Assembly: GCA_963691705.1 (NCBI GenBank)
Contig: OY829539.1
Span: 12,402,501-12,466,500, forward strand
DNA: 64,000 nucleotides
Origin: Viola odorata
Lineage: Eukaryota; Streptophyta; Magnoliopsida; Malpighiales; Violaceae
Direction of reading: 5' to 3'
The translations under genes and the position numbers were made by a program. Under the pieces are notes generated by a model. It had not been told where the DNA came from, did no database searches, and saw only the letters and a list, made by a program, of their open reading frames with translations. Positions 36,121-47,978 of the stretch are shown one piece after another. The first letter of the stretch is position 1. Every line of letters starts with the position of its first letter.

Positions 36121-38465
36121 AATCTGATCGATCACACTCCTAATCCTAATCGCCAGAGCAGGCAAAAACCACAACCCTTTTCTGCAAATTTGTTAAATCA
36201 AGAAACTGGGTATCCCTACTTTTATGGCGGGAACCCCATTCTACCATTTCTTGAAAGGTTCAAAACCAGAGCATGATGATGGGTTTCCTATTTCCTTGCA
36301 GGAAAGAACAATGTGACAAAACTTTGAGAAGAAATGCAGAAAAAAGAGAGGAATTGTTTCCTTGCAATACAAGAAGCATGGAAAATCCAGACCAGAAATA
36401 CCAGCACTGAGTATTTTCAAGTCAGGATTTCCTTTTTCTTTTTCTTTTCCCAAGAGAAATGCTATGGGAAAAAGGAAAAAAAAAGAAAGAATGAAACAAT
36501 CAATATGCAGTATTTTGCAGGCTTTCTCAGCCTGCGCCAAGCATTTTTGGCCTAAAGGCAGCAGATTTTTTTTGTAAAAAAAAAATATATATATATATAT
36601 ATATTATTTCCTTCTCTAACTTAATTGTTTCGAAAAATAGAAAAAAAAAACAACTAATGATTTATGCTTGTACGGCTGAAAATAGAGTAAATTTTTTTTT
36701 GAAAAAATAAAATAAAAATGTATTTTAAAGAAAAAATAAAAATCAATCAAGAACAGGATATCTGTTTGATATGAAAGGTGAGGAAAGAATTCCTAAAAAT
36801 GCGACAGGCCAAACATTTTTGGGAAATGACAGATTATTATTATTATTATTGATTTTTTCTGCATAAGTAGTAATCTTGAAAAGCTGTTGACGAGGGAGAG
36901 TTGAGAACTGGGAAATCTTGAAGTTGAAAGCAGAGACGTGCATAGCAGTATGCTTATAACTTAAACTTATGACATGGACAATTTCGCAACTATTTATTTC
37001 TAAGTCAGCTTATGTACATCATCGATTTGAATTTAAATAATAATTATAATGTCGTCATTTGAGTTGTGATATCGCTGAATAAATTTAATGGCTAATTAAT
37101 GATTTTACAATTATCAAATTTTTACTATTGAAAAAATCTCATCGCTAATTAATAATGCGACATTTAATTTAAAAGAAAATGCCAATTATTTATTTTACAT
37201 TTATATCATTAACAATTAATGAAACTAAATTATATTATAACATATATCGATTTATTTTCCTTTCACTTATTGTAATTAATTTTTCATGTCAAATGTAGCT
37301 AGCTCTATGAAAGGCCTAGGAAACAATTTTTTTTTGCGTTCATCGATTTATTTTCCTTTCTATTGTCTATACTCGGAAGCAATGATGAGCGATTATAAAT
37401 TTAGACATTTTTTTATAACTAAAAAAATACTTTATATAGTATCAATTTTTTTCATAATTTATATTTAGCATCTTTTTTTAATTATTGTTGTTTATTTAAC
37501 TATAGGTTATAGGTTTTTTTTTTTACTTTTTTTAATACATTTTTTTGTTAGAAATAAGTAAAATTGATGCAAAATCAAAGTCAATCTAGTGTTGAAACAT
37601 GAAATATAACACATGATATTAATTTGAAATTAATAACAATCCACAACCATATGAATATTTCTCGCTATTATTAGAAAAAAATTTAAATAATTGAACCAAA
37701 TCACAAATTGCGATTAAATGAAAATATAAAGAAAATTATCCAAATTATCAAACAAAAAGTTTAGTTAACTCATTGGCAATAGCAACCTTCGATGATTCCT
37801 ACTAAAAATAAAAAATTTAGCTACTCATACTAAAAGTAAAATAAACAAAATAAATAAATTCCATGAATAAATTCCATGAAAAAAGAAGAGAAGTGAGAAA
37901 AACTCCTTATTATTAGGGTTTAGGGTTTATAAAAAATTAAAATCTTATTTCTAAGATTTATAAAAAATGGAGGAACAAGAAGAGGGAATAAAAAGAGAGA
38001 AGAAAGATGAATGGAGATGGTAATTTAATTAAATGGAGTTTATGAGTTACTTTATTATTTCTAAATCTTATCTTGAACACTTTTTTTATATTTTATTAAT
38101 TGAAGTATTCAATACTTAAATCTTTATCACTTCATTTAATAAAAATTGAAAAATTAGAACTTTGGGCGCCCTGTAAAATTTGTAGACTCAATGAAATTTT
38201 TCTCTGCTTACTTATAGGAACAAAATTAAATTATAAATGATTAATAACATTTAAAATATCGATATTTAATTTTTCTAATTGAGATAATTGAATTTTTTAA
38301 TATAATTTAATTATGTGTATAAATAATAGGTAAAAAAAATAGAGAAATGAGAAGAAATTCAATCAATTCATTTAATTGATCAAATAATTAATTTTACCTA
38401 ATTCATTTATAAATTTACTCAATTCATTTGTAAATTAAAGTACAATAAAATGAAGAAAAAAAACT
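36121..38465. other. Kinase upstream region and AT-rich spacer
   Basis: 36,121-36,560 probably holds the kinase leader (a possible leader intron acceptor lies near 36,186 on the minus strand) and promoter. A (TA)n run sits at about 36,585-36,605. From 36.6 to 38.46 kb the sequence is AT-rich; no gene or transposon end was recognised. Confidence 0.5.
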
Positions 38466-38470
38466 AATTG

Positions 38471-38635
38471 TGAAAGAATTTGAGAGTATTCTCTTATTTC
38501 TTACTTGAAAGTCTCTTTACATAGATACATATATATACACATATAAGGGTAATTACACCACTAAATTAGGAAATAAATCAGCCACTAATTAGGAAGTAAA
38601 TCAAGGCTTAAAATAAGGAAACTGAATCTTCAACA
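38471..38635 (-). repeat. Copia 3' LTR (165 bp)
   Basis: Starts TGTTGAAGATTC and ends CTTTCA on the minus strand. It is preceded by the polypurine tract at 38636-38646 and flanked by AATTG. Confidence 0.93.
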
Positions 38636-38642
38636 CCCCCTC

Positions 38643-40328
38643 TCAAGCTGAAGAATAGATGTTTTCCATTCCCAGCTTGGAAATCAGTCCATTGAATGTA
38701 GAAGTATGCAGTCCCTTGGTGAAAACGTCTGCCAACTGAGAAGCTGAGGGAACATAGGTCATGCATACCAGTCCTTTCTCTATTTTTTCTTTGATGAAAT
38801 GTCTGTCAATTTCTATATGTTTCGTCCTGTCATGCTGCACAGGATTGTGGGCAATCGATAATGCAGACTTGTTGTCACTATATAACTTTATAGGACCTTC
38901 AAACTTAATTCCTAGATCGTCTAGGACTATTTTCAACCACAATAGCTCACACAATCCGAGGGAGATAGCTCTGAACTCATATTCTGCTGAAGACCTTGCC
39001 ACTACATTCTATTTTTTGCTTCTCCACGTGATCATATTTCCTCCCAAAAAGGTGCAGTATCCTGTTGTGGACCTCCTATCCACATGGGATCCTGCATAAT
39101 CCGCATCCGTATAGCCTTCAAGAGAGAGTTTGTTGTTCTTCTTGTATAATATTCCCTTCCCTGGACTTCCTTTAAGGTAGTGTAGTACTCTATAGGCTGT
39201 CTACAGGTGAGGAATTCTTGGATCATGCATAAATTGACTAATTATGCTTACTGAGAAAGCAATATCGGGTCTTGTGTGAGATAAGTAAATCAACTTGCCG
39301 ACTAGCTGTTGGTACATCTTCTTGTCTATAGCTGGTGCTTCTTTAGCTTCTCCCAACTTGTGATTGGCATCTATAGGTGTAGAGGCTGGTTTACACCCAG
39401 ATTTTCCTGTCTCTTTTAGCAAATCTACCACATATTTCTGTTGGGATATGAAGATTCCTTGTGAGGAATAAGCAACTTCTATTCCAAGGAAGTATTTTAG
39501 TCTCCCTAGCTCTTTTAATTCAAATTCTGAAATCAGCTTCAGTTTCAATTCCTCTTTCTCCTTCTCATCATCCCCTGTGACAATAATATCATCAACATAC
39601 ACTAGGAGAATGGTGACTCCACCAGTAGTGCCTTGTTTGATGAATAATGTATGGTCTCCTTGACTCTTCTTATATCCAAACTCCTGCATCGCCTTAGAGA
39701 ATCTCCCAAACCAAGCCCTTGGTAACTGTTTTAGGCCATAGAGTGCCTTTTTTAGTTTGCAGACCTTGTCACCTTCATTCTCCTCAAAACCTGGTGGCAT
39801 GCTCATATAAATTTCTTCATCAAGTTCACCATGCAGGAAAGCGTTCTTTACATCATATTGAAGGAGAGTCCAGTTGTAGTGTGCTGCAAGGGGCATAAGG
39901 ATTCTGGCAGTGTTCATTTTTGCCACAGGTGCAAATATTTCTTGGTAATCAATTCCATAAGCTTGAGTATATCCCTTAGCTACCAGCCTGGCTTTATACA
40001 TTTCTAGGGATCCATCAGCCTTATATTTCACAGTAAAGACCCATTTACAACCTAGAATGTTGTTCCCTTTAGGTCTGTCCACCACCTCCCAAGTTTCATT
40101 CTTTTTCAAGGCCCTCATTTCCTCCTCCATCGCATCCCTCCACTCTTTTTGTGCTAAAGCTTCAGAGACATGGTTAGGTATACTAATAGCATGAAGACTC
40201 GTGAAAAAGTGTTTGTGTGAAGATGAGAGGTGATTTAGTGATATGAAATTTGAAAGAGGATATAAAGGTTTTTTGGTACATTCCCTGGTTCCTTTTCTTA
40301 TAGCAATGGGAAGATCACAATCATTCAT
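38643..40328 (-). pseudogene. Copia reverse transcriptase and RNase H
   Basis: The frame 40328-39201 carries a complete-looking RT: KWVFTVKYKADGS, KARLVAKGYTQ, DVKNAFLHGEL, KALYGLKQ and the active site YVDD. It stops at 39201, and RNase H continues in another frame at 39002-38643 (SSAEYEF, SDNKSALSIA, HIEIDRHFIKEK). The gap of about 200 bp contains the frameshift. RT motifs are intact but separated from RNase H. Confidence 0.92.
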
Positions 40329-41021
40329 TGGATTATCAGAGGCATGGTTGGGCGTATCAATATTTTGAGAGGAAGAATTAGGACTTACAGTGTTGTTTTC
40401 AAGGCCAGATTCAGATTCTTGGACTTGCGTCTGGTCTGGAATAGGCTGTCTTCTAGAATATACCTGAGTGAATCTTTGTGCACCTGTATCACTGGTAGGT
40501 TCTAACTGTAACGGCTGAGATAGGGTTGTAACGGCTGAGATAGGGTTGACTCCTGAGTTGGTGTTGGAATTGACGGAGTTGTTCTATTTGAGGGCAGTTC
40601 CAGTGGTTGTAGGAAATCAAGAGGATTAGAGTTCTGGTCTGTAACATGTACTTGTTCTTTGTGAAAAAAAGGAGTACTTTCTGAGAATGTAACATCAGCA
40701 GATATAAAGAGTTTCTTGTTTCTTGGATCATAACATTTGTAACCCTTTTGAGTGGAGGAGTAACCTATAAAAATACATTTGATGGCTCTTGGTTCCAGCT
40801 TGTTCCTAAGAGGTTGATGAACATGGACGAAGGCAGTACATCCAAAAATTCTAGGTTTAAGGTCATTTATTGCTCTGAAGCTGGCATGAAAGGATTTCAG
40901 TATTGCTATAGGGCTTTTATTTTCTAGAGTAGGGGAGGGTAGTCTGTTAATTAGATGTGTAGCTGTAAGAACAGCCTCCCCCTAGTAAGAATTAGGAACA
41001 TTTCCTTGGAATAATAAAGCC
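40329..41021 (-). pseudogene. Copia integrase C-terminus and linker, frame-broken
   Basis: Minus-strand reading shows the usual copia segment after the integrase core (GYKCYDPRNKKLFISADVTF region) and a Ser/Pro/Gln-rich linker. A stop sits near 40,985 where a Trp codon is expected. A 20-bp tandem duplication at 40508-40547 shifts the frame by two, which accounts for the short frame at 40731-40489. Confidence 0.8.
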
Positions 41022-42269
41022 CTAGTTGTGTTTAGAATATGTCCATTTTTTTCTTTCTGCAACTCCATTTTGTTGGGGTGTGTACACACAGGATGACTCA
41101 TGGATAATCCCTTGGGATTGAAAAAAGGATGAAAGGGTGTTGTTAAAATAATCTTTAGCATTGTCTGACCTGAAGTACTTTATTTTTGTTCCAAATTGAT
41201 TCCGAATCATGGAATGAAAGACAGGGATTATAGTACTGACATTAGATTTTTGTTTGAGTAAGTAAGTCCAAGTGGCACGGGTACAATCATCAATAAGAGT
41301 AATGAACCATCGAGCACCATAAATATTTGGGATAGCTGAAGGTCCCCATACATCACTGTGAATCAGTTGAAAAGGTTGGGAACTTCTCTTATTACTAACG
41401 GGAAAAGATACACGAGAGTGTTTAGCCAACTCACATACATCGCAATGCAAATGAGAAGTATCTAATCCTAGGAATAAGGAAGGGAACAATACTTTCAGAG
41501 TCTTAAAGGTAGGATGTCCTAAACGCAGATGATGGAGCAAGATAGCTTCTTTATTTGAAAGGCTTACGAAGGCTGTTGGAGTTTTATTCTTGAATTCAAT
41601 GGCCGTCTCAAGTTGATATAGGTCATTCCATCCCTTAGCAAGTCCAATCCTCCTCCTCGTATTTAGGTCCTGAAAAATACAATAAGTGGGAAAAAAGGTG
41701 GCATAGCATTTAAGATCGTTTGTGAGTTTATGGATTGAAATAAGGTTAGTAGACAGTTTTGGTACATGAAGGACATTTATCAATACAATATCAGGCGTGA
41801 TTTGAATGCTGCCAGTGCCTGCAATAGTAACAAGGGTTCCATTTGCAACAACAACTTTCCTATCACTAGAGCAAGGTGTATATTTGTGGAATAGTTTTAG
41901 GTTGTGTGTCATGTGATGTGAGGCACCTGAGTCTACAAGCCAAGTATTACCATAACCATGTTTTTGAGCACTTAAACACAAAGGGTGTGAAGTTATACCT
42001 GCTAGGGTTGAGGTGTGCACTGCTGCATTGGGTGATTTTGGATTAATACTTTTCAGCAGTTGTCTCAACTTTTCAAGTTCTTCTGAGTTGAGTCCTTCAG
42101 TACTTGTTGCAACCTCCTCCTCTGCTAATCTAGCTTGTGGTTTTAGTTGCCCGCTCCCACGATTGTTTTTCCCCTGCAACTTCCAGCACTCTTCTTTGAT
42201 GTGCCTAGGCTTCTTGCAGTAGGTACACCAAAGATTGTCTCTGTTCTTTCTCCACTGTCCTTCCTTCAC
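41022..42269 (-). pseudogene. Copia CCHC, protease and integrase core
   Basis: The 415-residue frame contains a zinc knuckle (CTYCKKPRHIKEEC), the aspartic protease motif WLVDSGASHHMT, a GAG-pre-integrase segment (HLRLGHP, CDVCELAKH) and the integrase core with SDVWGP, FITLIDDCTR, FRSDNAKDY and QQNGVAERK. The three integrase acids appear present. It ends early at 41022, 11 residues past the catalytic Glu. Confidence 0.92.
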
Positions 42270-43026
42270 AAGTGACCTAGGATTGTCACTTTTTCTCTTT
42301 CTTGATAAGCTGCTGGTTTAGTAACCAGATTTGATTCTGGTTTTGGTTTAGTTGCCATTGTTGAGTCGAGCATCACCACTCTTCTACTCTCCTCAGCTCT
42401 GATCAGAGATATTGTCTCTTCTAATGAGGGTATCTCTTCCTTAGCTAGGATCTGGATTCTAGCTTGATCATACTCAGGGTTCACACTAGCCAGAAAGTCA
42501 TAGATTCGATCTTTCTCTATGAACCTTTTTAGGATCTCAGCATCCGCAGGGCACTTCATCTGGAAAGTTCTGTAATGATCTCCTGCCATAGATTTTGGAG
42601 CTGATTGGAGTATTCAGTGATTGTTCTATCCCCTTGTTTGATGTTGGCTGTCTTAATCTTGATCTCATATACCTGAGTAGTATCCTTAGTCTTGGAGTAT
42701 GTCCTCTGAACAAAATCCCATACCTCCTTGGCAGTCTTGAAGAACATGCAGGTGTCGCTGATCATTGGCTCCATGGAGTCCCAAAGCCAAGACATAATCA
42801 TAGAATCTTCTTCATCCCATGTTGCGAAAGCTGGATCGGTTTCTTTTGGTCCAGCATTGAGAAGATGGTTGAGGCTTCCTTTCCCTTTGAGATACGTACG
42901 TATGACTTGAGACCACTTAAGGTAGTTATTTCCATTTAGCCTATAGGAAACCCTAATATTTTGGAAATCTCCAGTTTTCTGATTAGAGGGTTCTTCTGCA
43001 ATTTTGCTGGTGTCAACAGTTGACAT
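42266..43026 (-). pseudogene. Copia gag
   Basis: The frame 43026-42556 begins MSTVDTSKIAEEPSNQ and includes LNGNNYLKWSQVIRTYLKGK, a UBN2/DUF4219-type copia gag, then WDFVQRTYSK. It breaks near 42,570 and continues in 42589-42266 (CPADAEILKRFIEKDRIYDF). One frameshift separates the halves. Confidence 0.9.
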
Positions 43027-43105
43027 AGCTGCAGTGTGAAAGGCTTTTGTTTGGAAGGGATTTGGATATTGATTCTTAGGTTTTCAACCTAGTGCTCCGC
43101 TACCA

Positions 43106-43271
43106 TGAAAGAATTTGAGAGTATTATCTTATTTCTTACTTGAATAGTCTCTTTACATAGGTACATATATATACACATATAAGGGTAATTACACCACTAA
43201 ATTAGGAAATAAATCAGCCACTAATTAGGAAGTAAATCAAGACTTAAAATAAGAAAACTGAATCTTCAACA
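43106..43271 (-). repeat. Copia 5' LTR (166 bp)
   Basis: Near-identical partner of 38471-38635. On the minus strand it ends TTTCA directly against the primer-binding site. It contains a TATA-like ATATATATGTA stretch. Confidence 0.93.
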
Positions 43272-43276
43272 AATTG

Positions 43277-43962
43277 TACCATAAATAAATAAAAAATCTA
43301 GTAATAAAAAAGTTAATTCAATTGAAAGAAAGAAAATTTCATCCAATCTTTTAACTAATTACTTTTCTACAAATTGTTTATAAATAATAACACATGTACA
43401 TTCATAAAATAACCTCAAATTTTATGTAAATATATATAGAATTTAATAATCTAAAGAATTGATGGTGATATATAAAACCATTATAAAATAATAATTATAA
43501 TCACATCTTGTTCATACTATTTTTCGAGTAGAAGATTGCAAACTCACGTAAAATAACATTATACCATCTTAAAATTTCATTTATTTGTTTAGTTTCTTTT
43601 ACTTATGGCATGGAAGGGCTCGAGGAATTAAGACAGCTGGTGAGATAAGTTGCATCAGCTGTTTCGAGAAAACAAGGAAGATGAAGCAGAAGGGCCTCAC
43701 AAGAAAACATTTTTATGGATAGAGCAGTTTCCACGCAAGAAAATCCAAAAATGTCTTCAGTCCATGTGTCACCACACCAGCTTTGGTATCACCACGTGTG
43801 CTCAAATTGCTTGCTTGCATGTAATATTTGGTGTTGATCATCTAGCACTACATGTCAAACCCAGGCCCTCTTCTTAATTTCCTTCATCTTTTAATCTGTC
43901 AGTACTGTCTCTCACTCTCTCTCGAAAGAAAAAGAAAGAAAAACAAAAAGGAAGAAAAAATT
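43277..43962 (+). other. Spacer and upstream region of the HSD-like gene
   Basis: AT-rich to about 43,600, then a less AT-rich stretch with CACGTG-like (ACCACGTGTGC, 43,792) and CAT-rich motifs, then a CTCTCTCTC and AAAGAAAAAGAAAG leader just before the ATG. The CACGTG core could be a G-box for ABA or light regulation; that is inference. The 75-residue frame at 43650-43877 has no recognised domain. Confidence 0.45.
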
Positions 43963-46371
43963 ATGGATTTGATAAACACTGTTCTGAATTGGGTGGTGCC
44001 TCCATCAAGCCTGGTGATGCTGGCTTGTTCATGGCCTGCCTTGTGCTTTATTAATACATGTGAGTGGCTCTACAAATCCTTTTATAGTGAGGATATGGAA
44101 GATAAAGTGGTTATAATCACAGGAGCTTCATCTGGTATTGGAGAGGTAATCTCAAATCCCCTTCTTTTATTTCTATGTTCTGTTTTGTCCCCTGTTTCAT
44201 TTCTGGTAGAATAAAATGAATTGGGTATGGATTGTTTTTTTATGTCAGATTTTGATGTATTTTAGGGCTTCTAGTAGCAATGCTTTACCATATTAGTTGT
44301 TTAAAAGTTGAGTTGGTAGTCCAAGGACTGTTTGGTTCCTGATAATGGATAAAAGTTAGAGATCTTTAATGCCCAGTTTGCAAATTTGCTTCTTGTATGG
44401 TTTTGGTTTAGCAGTGCCACTAGGCATGATATGCAGTTACGAAATGACAATGCTGTTTGATCTCCTTACTATGGCAATGGTGGTCAGAAAGGTTTAGAAC
44501 TACTGTGTAACTCTGGAGCTGTTTGACATATATATATCTAGCCATACGTTTCATCATCAGCGTAGCTTACTTGTCAAATCTAAAATATGCTAGAGATGGT
44601 CATGATATCGACTCTTTGATTGTGATTGCAGCAAATTGCATACGAATATGCTAAGAAGAAGGCGAATCTTGTGCTGATTGCACGGAGGGAGAACAGGCTG
44701 CGAGGGATCAGTGAGAATGCTAGGCTTAAGGGTGCAAAACATGTCATGGTTATGGCTGCTGATGTCGTCAAGGAAGATGAATGCAGAAGATTTGTCTATG
44801 AGACCGTAAACTTGTTTGGCCGCTGTACGTTTCGTTAGTCACATTGGTAATAAAATTAAGTTTAAAGCAAGCCTATGATATTTTGATCTCTTGTTTTGTT
44901 ATGCAGTGGACCATCTAGTTAACACGGCAAGTTTGGGGCATACCTTCTACTTGGAGGAAGTTGCGGACACCTCTGTATTTCCCCATTTGCTGGTAACGAG
45001 AACATATACATAACTCTGAACTTCTGCCATCTTAACTCAATGAAAGTATTAAAAATGATATTATGCGTTAGTTTTCATTGGATATAATGTGTTTCCTATA
45101 TTCGATTGTGGAATTCAGGACATAAATTTTTGGGGAAACATATATCCGACCTTTGTTGCTCTTCCATACCTGAAAGAATCTAATGGACGGGTCATTGTTA
45201 ATGCAGCAGTTGAGAACTGGCTACCTCTGCCAAGGATGAGCTTATACGCTGTAAGTACATGAAATTAAGCATAAGATGTTCAGTTGCATTGGCCTTGCAG
45301 ATTCTATCTCATCCATTGATCTGCTTGTTTTCTCTCAAGTTAGTTGAACAAAAATGCATAGAAATTTTAATTGTGTAGCTGAAACTCGGTTTAATTTTCG
45401 TTTTGTTAGTAGGCAGGTGCTCCAAACTTTGTTGAACGGAGACCTTCTGGACTATCTATGGTTAAACAATTGCTAAGTTGCTTGCTCTTAATTATGCTAT
45501 GACTTACAATCCTGGTTTAAAATAGTTACTTGTGCTTTATGTTTAAGTGGAATGTCATTACGGATGTTGATGATTACTCTTGAAATGTTCTCTAGGCAGC
45601 AAAAGCAGCACTGGTGAACTTTTACGAGTCTGTGAGATTGGAAGTGAGTGATGAAATCGGAGTAACGATCGCGACTCATGGTTGGATTGGGAGTGAGATG
45701 AGCAGAGGAAAGTTCATGCTAGAAGATGGCGCGGAGATGCAATGGAAAGAAGAAAGAGAAGTAAGCTTCTAGCGCATTTTGTATGGAATATATTGTTTTG
45801 CTTTATCGTATCTGCAAATTGCATTAAGGTGAATGATCATGGACACAAGGAAACTGAGGTCTATAGTATACTGAGGCTGCGAAATTATTTTCAATTAATA
45901 GAGGCAAACTAGGAAACCAGTGGAGCAATCTCCAGTCTAATATTTTCTTGTTCGCTTGATGAAGCATTTTCACCTTGTTTTGATTGAACGAAGAAGTTTG
46001 GATGACAAATTTAATCATCTCAGGTTGATGGATCGGGCGGTCCAATTGAGGAGTACGCACGTATGATTGTAGCTGGGGCTTGCCGAGGGTACGAGTATGT
46101 CAAGTATCCAAGCTGGTATGACATATTCCTTCTTTACAGGGTCTTCGCACCGGGGGTTCTAAATTATACATTCCGCATGCTCCTCGGCACCAACATTGCA
46201 AGGAGAACTTCTCTAGTCGGCACGGGCAGACCCCTTCTTGAGCCTTCCTCTCCTAGGAAGTTGCTCGCTAGTCCTGGCTCGTCTGTTGAAGGTAGCCCTC
46301 CTAGAAGGTTTAGTAGCCCCAGTTCCTCGTTCTACGGGAGCCCTCCGGGCACAATGCAGAAGCTAGAGTAG
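43963..46371 (+). CDS. 11-beta-hydroxysteroid dehydrogenase-like SDR (steroleosin type)
   Basis: Six exons: 43963-44145, 44632-44824, 44907-44992, 45119-45250, 45596-45760, 46024-46371, giving 368 residues. Residues 1-40 are hydrophobic with prolines (VVPPSSLVMLACSWPALCF), like the oil-body or ER anchor of steroleosins. The short-chain dehydrogenase fold follows: TGASSGIG (53-60), IARRENRL typical of NADP preference, AADV, DHLVNTAS, YAAAK with Tyr197 and Lys201, and GWIGSEM. The residue 13 before the Tyr, normally the catalytic Ser, is Ala184. The last 45 residues are Ser/Pro-rich (SPRKLLASPGSS, GSPPRRFSSP). The family reduces or oxidises sterol-like substrates on oil bodies or ER. It resembles the HSD5-like plant branch. 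Confidence 0.92.
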
Positions 46372-47969
46372 AATAGCGGTTCGGTCAAGAAATCGAGCCT
46401 TTTACAATCTTTTACTTCCTGTGAGTGCTTGTTAGTTTCCGATTTGTGACATCTGATAGTGATAATATGTAACATTCGGTTCTGTAATAATTTGCTCATT
46501 TTAACTATTTTTCATATCCAGGACTTGGACGTTATCATCTGACATAAAAGAACTGAAAGAAAAAACCTGAAATCAAATTACAATTACATTTGCTATAGTA
46601 TTCTTTCACTGTAGATTTTTTTAAAAATATTTTTGCTCCTTTTTTTCCCTTTTATTTATTGATTATTTCAATCTTTTCAATAAAATTCTTAGATGATTAA
46701 TTTAATTAGTTCTCGTATTTATAAAAAAAAGAATTAATTTAATTATCGTATTTGTAAAATATTTTTAATCTAATTTTTGTATTATAATTAATCCTTGTAG
46801 AATAATTATATAAAATTTATTTCTAATAATATACTGGAGAAGTGGAATTTTTAAGTTTGATTAATGAATTTTATAAAATATTTATTTTTATACAGATTTT
46901 ATAAATTATAAACTATTTTTATCTACTCCCTCTATCCGTATCCGTAATCAATAACGTTTTGAAGTTTTTGTTTATTATCCTGAAAATATTAACTTTCTCA
47001 TTTATTCTATGCAATTTTTACGCACTAAACAATAAATTCTCACTTCTGTTACCAAATTAATTAATTGAAAATAGAGTCGTGTAATTTTTCTTTGGACGTT
47101 ATTATTTTTAGGACGGGGGTATTTTTTTTTTATAAATTAGTTGGTTTAATGATGCGTTGTTGTCTAATATTAATTTATTTTTTAAATATATTTTTTTCGT
47201 TGCTTTTTCTTTTTATTAGTTTGCACTTTTTAAATAATAAAATAAAGGATTTGTTGTAATAAGAGAAGATGACACGCTATTCAAATAGAAAAAAACTAAA
47301 AGAAAAAAATTATAAAAAAAATAAATAGCACAAATGGTTTTCATACGATTTCTCTTTCAAAAAATTATAAAAAAAATATTTAGAAAAAAAAAACATATAT
47401 ATTCTCATCACAGTAAAATAATTGGAACATACTATTTTTTGTTTTGGTACTATTTTTAATAATGGTATAAACCTAATATTTACTATTTTACGATTATATT
47501 TTATTAAAAATATGTTTGAAAACTCATAAAATCGGTAAACTAAGAACGCATCATATATCAATTTGAAACATGTTTAAACAATTAATAGAACAGAAATATC
47601 TACCCCGCGCCTCTCGTTCTCTCTGCACGTGCGGAAAAGGACGAGTGAGGTAACCTTAATAATTATATCTCCCTTCCTTTCTCACAATTCTCTGATCAAT
47701 ACTTCTATTCTCTCCTGCTAGTTTAAAAAAATTAAAACATGCAGTTTTATGTTTATTTAAAAAAAATATGTTAATTAAATTCTCGATTTTAACACACTCG
47801 AATATAATTATAATTTGCAAACCCCCACTAAATAAATTATCAACACAGTCCTAGTAATAGATCGTAATTAAATCATCACAAATTTAAACTACTCTTTTTG
47901 TAAATTGTATTTTTCCTCTAAAAAAAAGTTCTTAAGTAGACTGAATAATTTATAGTATAGTTAATTAAA
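46372..47969. other. Intergenic AT-rich DNA
   Basis: 3' flank of the HSD-like gene, then AT-rich spacer with many T and A runs. It contains a probable degraded MITE at 46,926-47,119. No gene was recognised. Confidence 0.5.
46926..47119. mobile_element. Degraded Stowaway-like MITE
   Basis: CTCCCTCTATCCGTATCCG on the left and GGACGGGGG on the right, with TA on both sides (46924-46925, 47120-47121). AATAACGTT on the left and CGTTATTAT on the right add inverted similarity. The arms are imperfect, so the call is tentative. Confidence 0.55.
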
Positions 47970-47978
47970 TTAATTTAA

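Larger units (their letters stand above)
38471..43271 (-). mobile_element. Ty1/copia retrotransposon with LTRs and TSD
   Basis: A 4.8-kb element with 165/166-bp LTRs at 38471-38635 and 43106-43271. Target duplications are AATTG at 38466-38470 and 43272-43276, identical. On the minus strand the order is gag, protease, integrase, RT, RNase H, which defines copia. A primer site (TGGTAGCGGAGCACT, 43105-43091) resembles the tRNA-iMet type with two mismatches, and a polypurine tract (TTGAGAGGGGG, 38646-38636) abuts the 3' LTR. By eye the LTRs differ by four substitutions and one 1-bp indel, so insertion is fairly recent. Coding frames are broken in several places. Confidence 0.96.

Noticed and set aside
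35749..36127. Plus-strand frames of 86-118 residues in the kinase region
   Set aside because: They lie opposite exon 1 of the kinase, whose frame and splice sites join cleanly to the kinase domain.
43650..43877. 75-residue plus frame upstream of the HSD-like gene
   Set aside because: No domain, no codon signal, and it lies in the presumed promoter.
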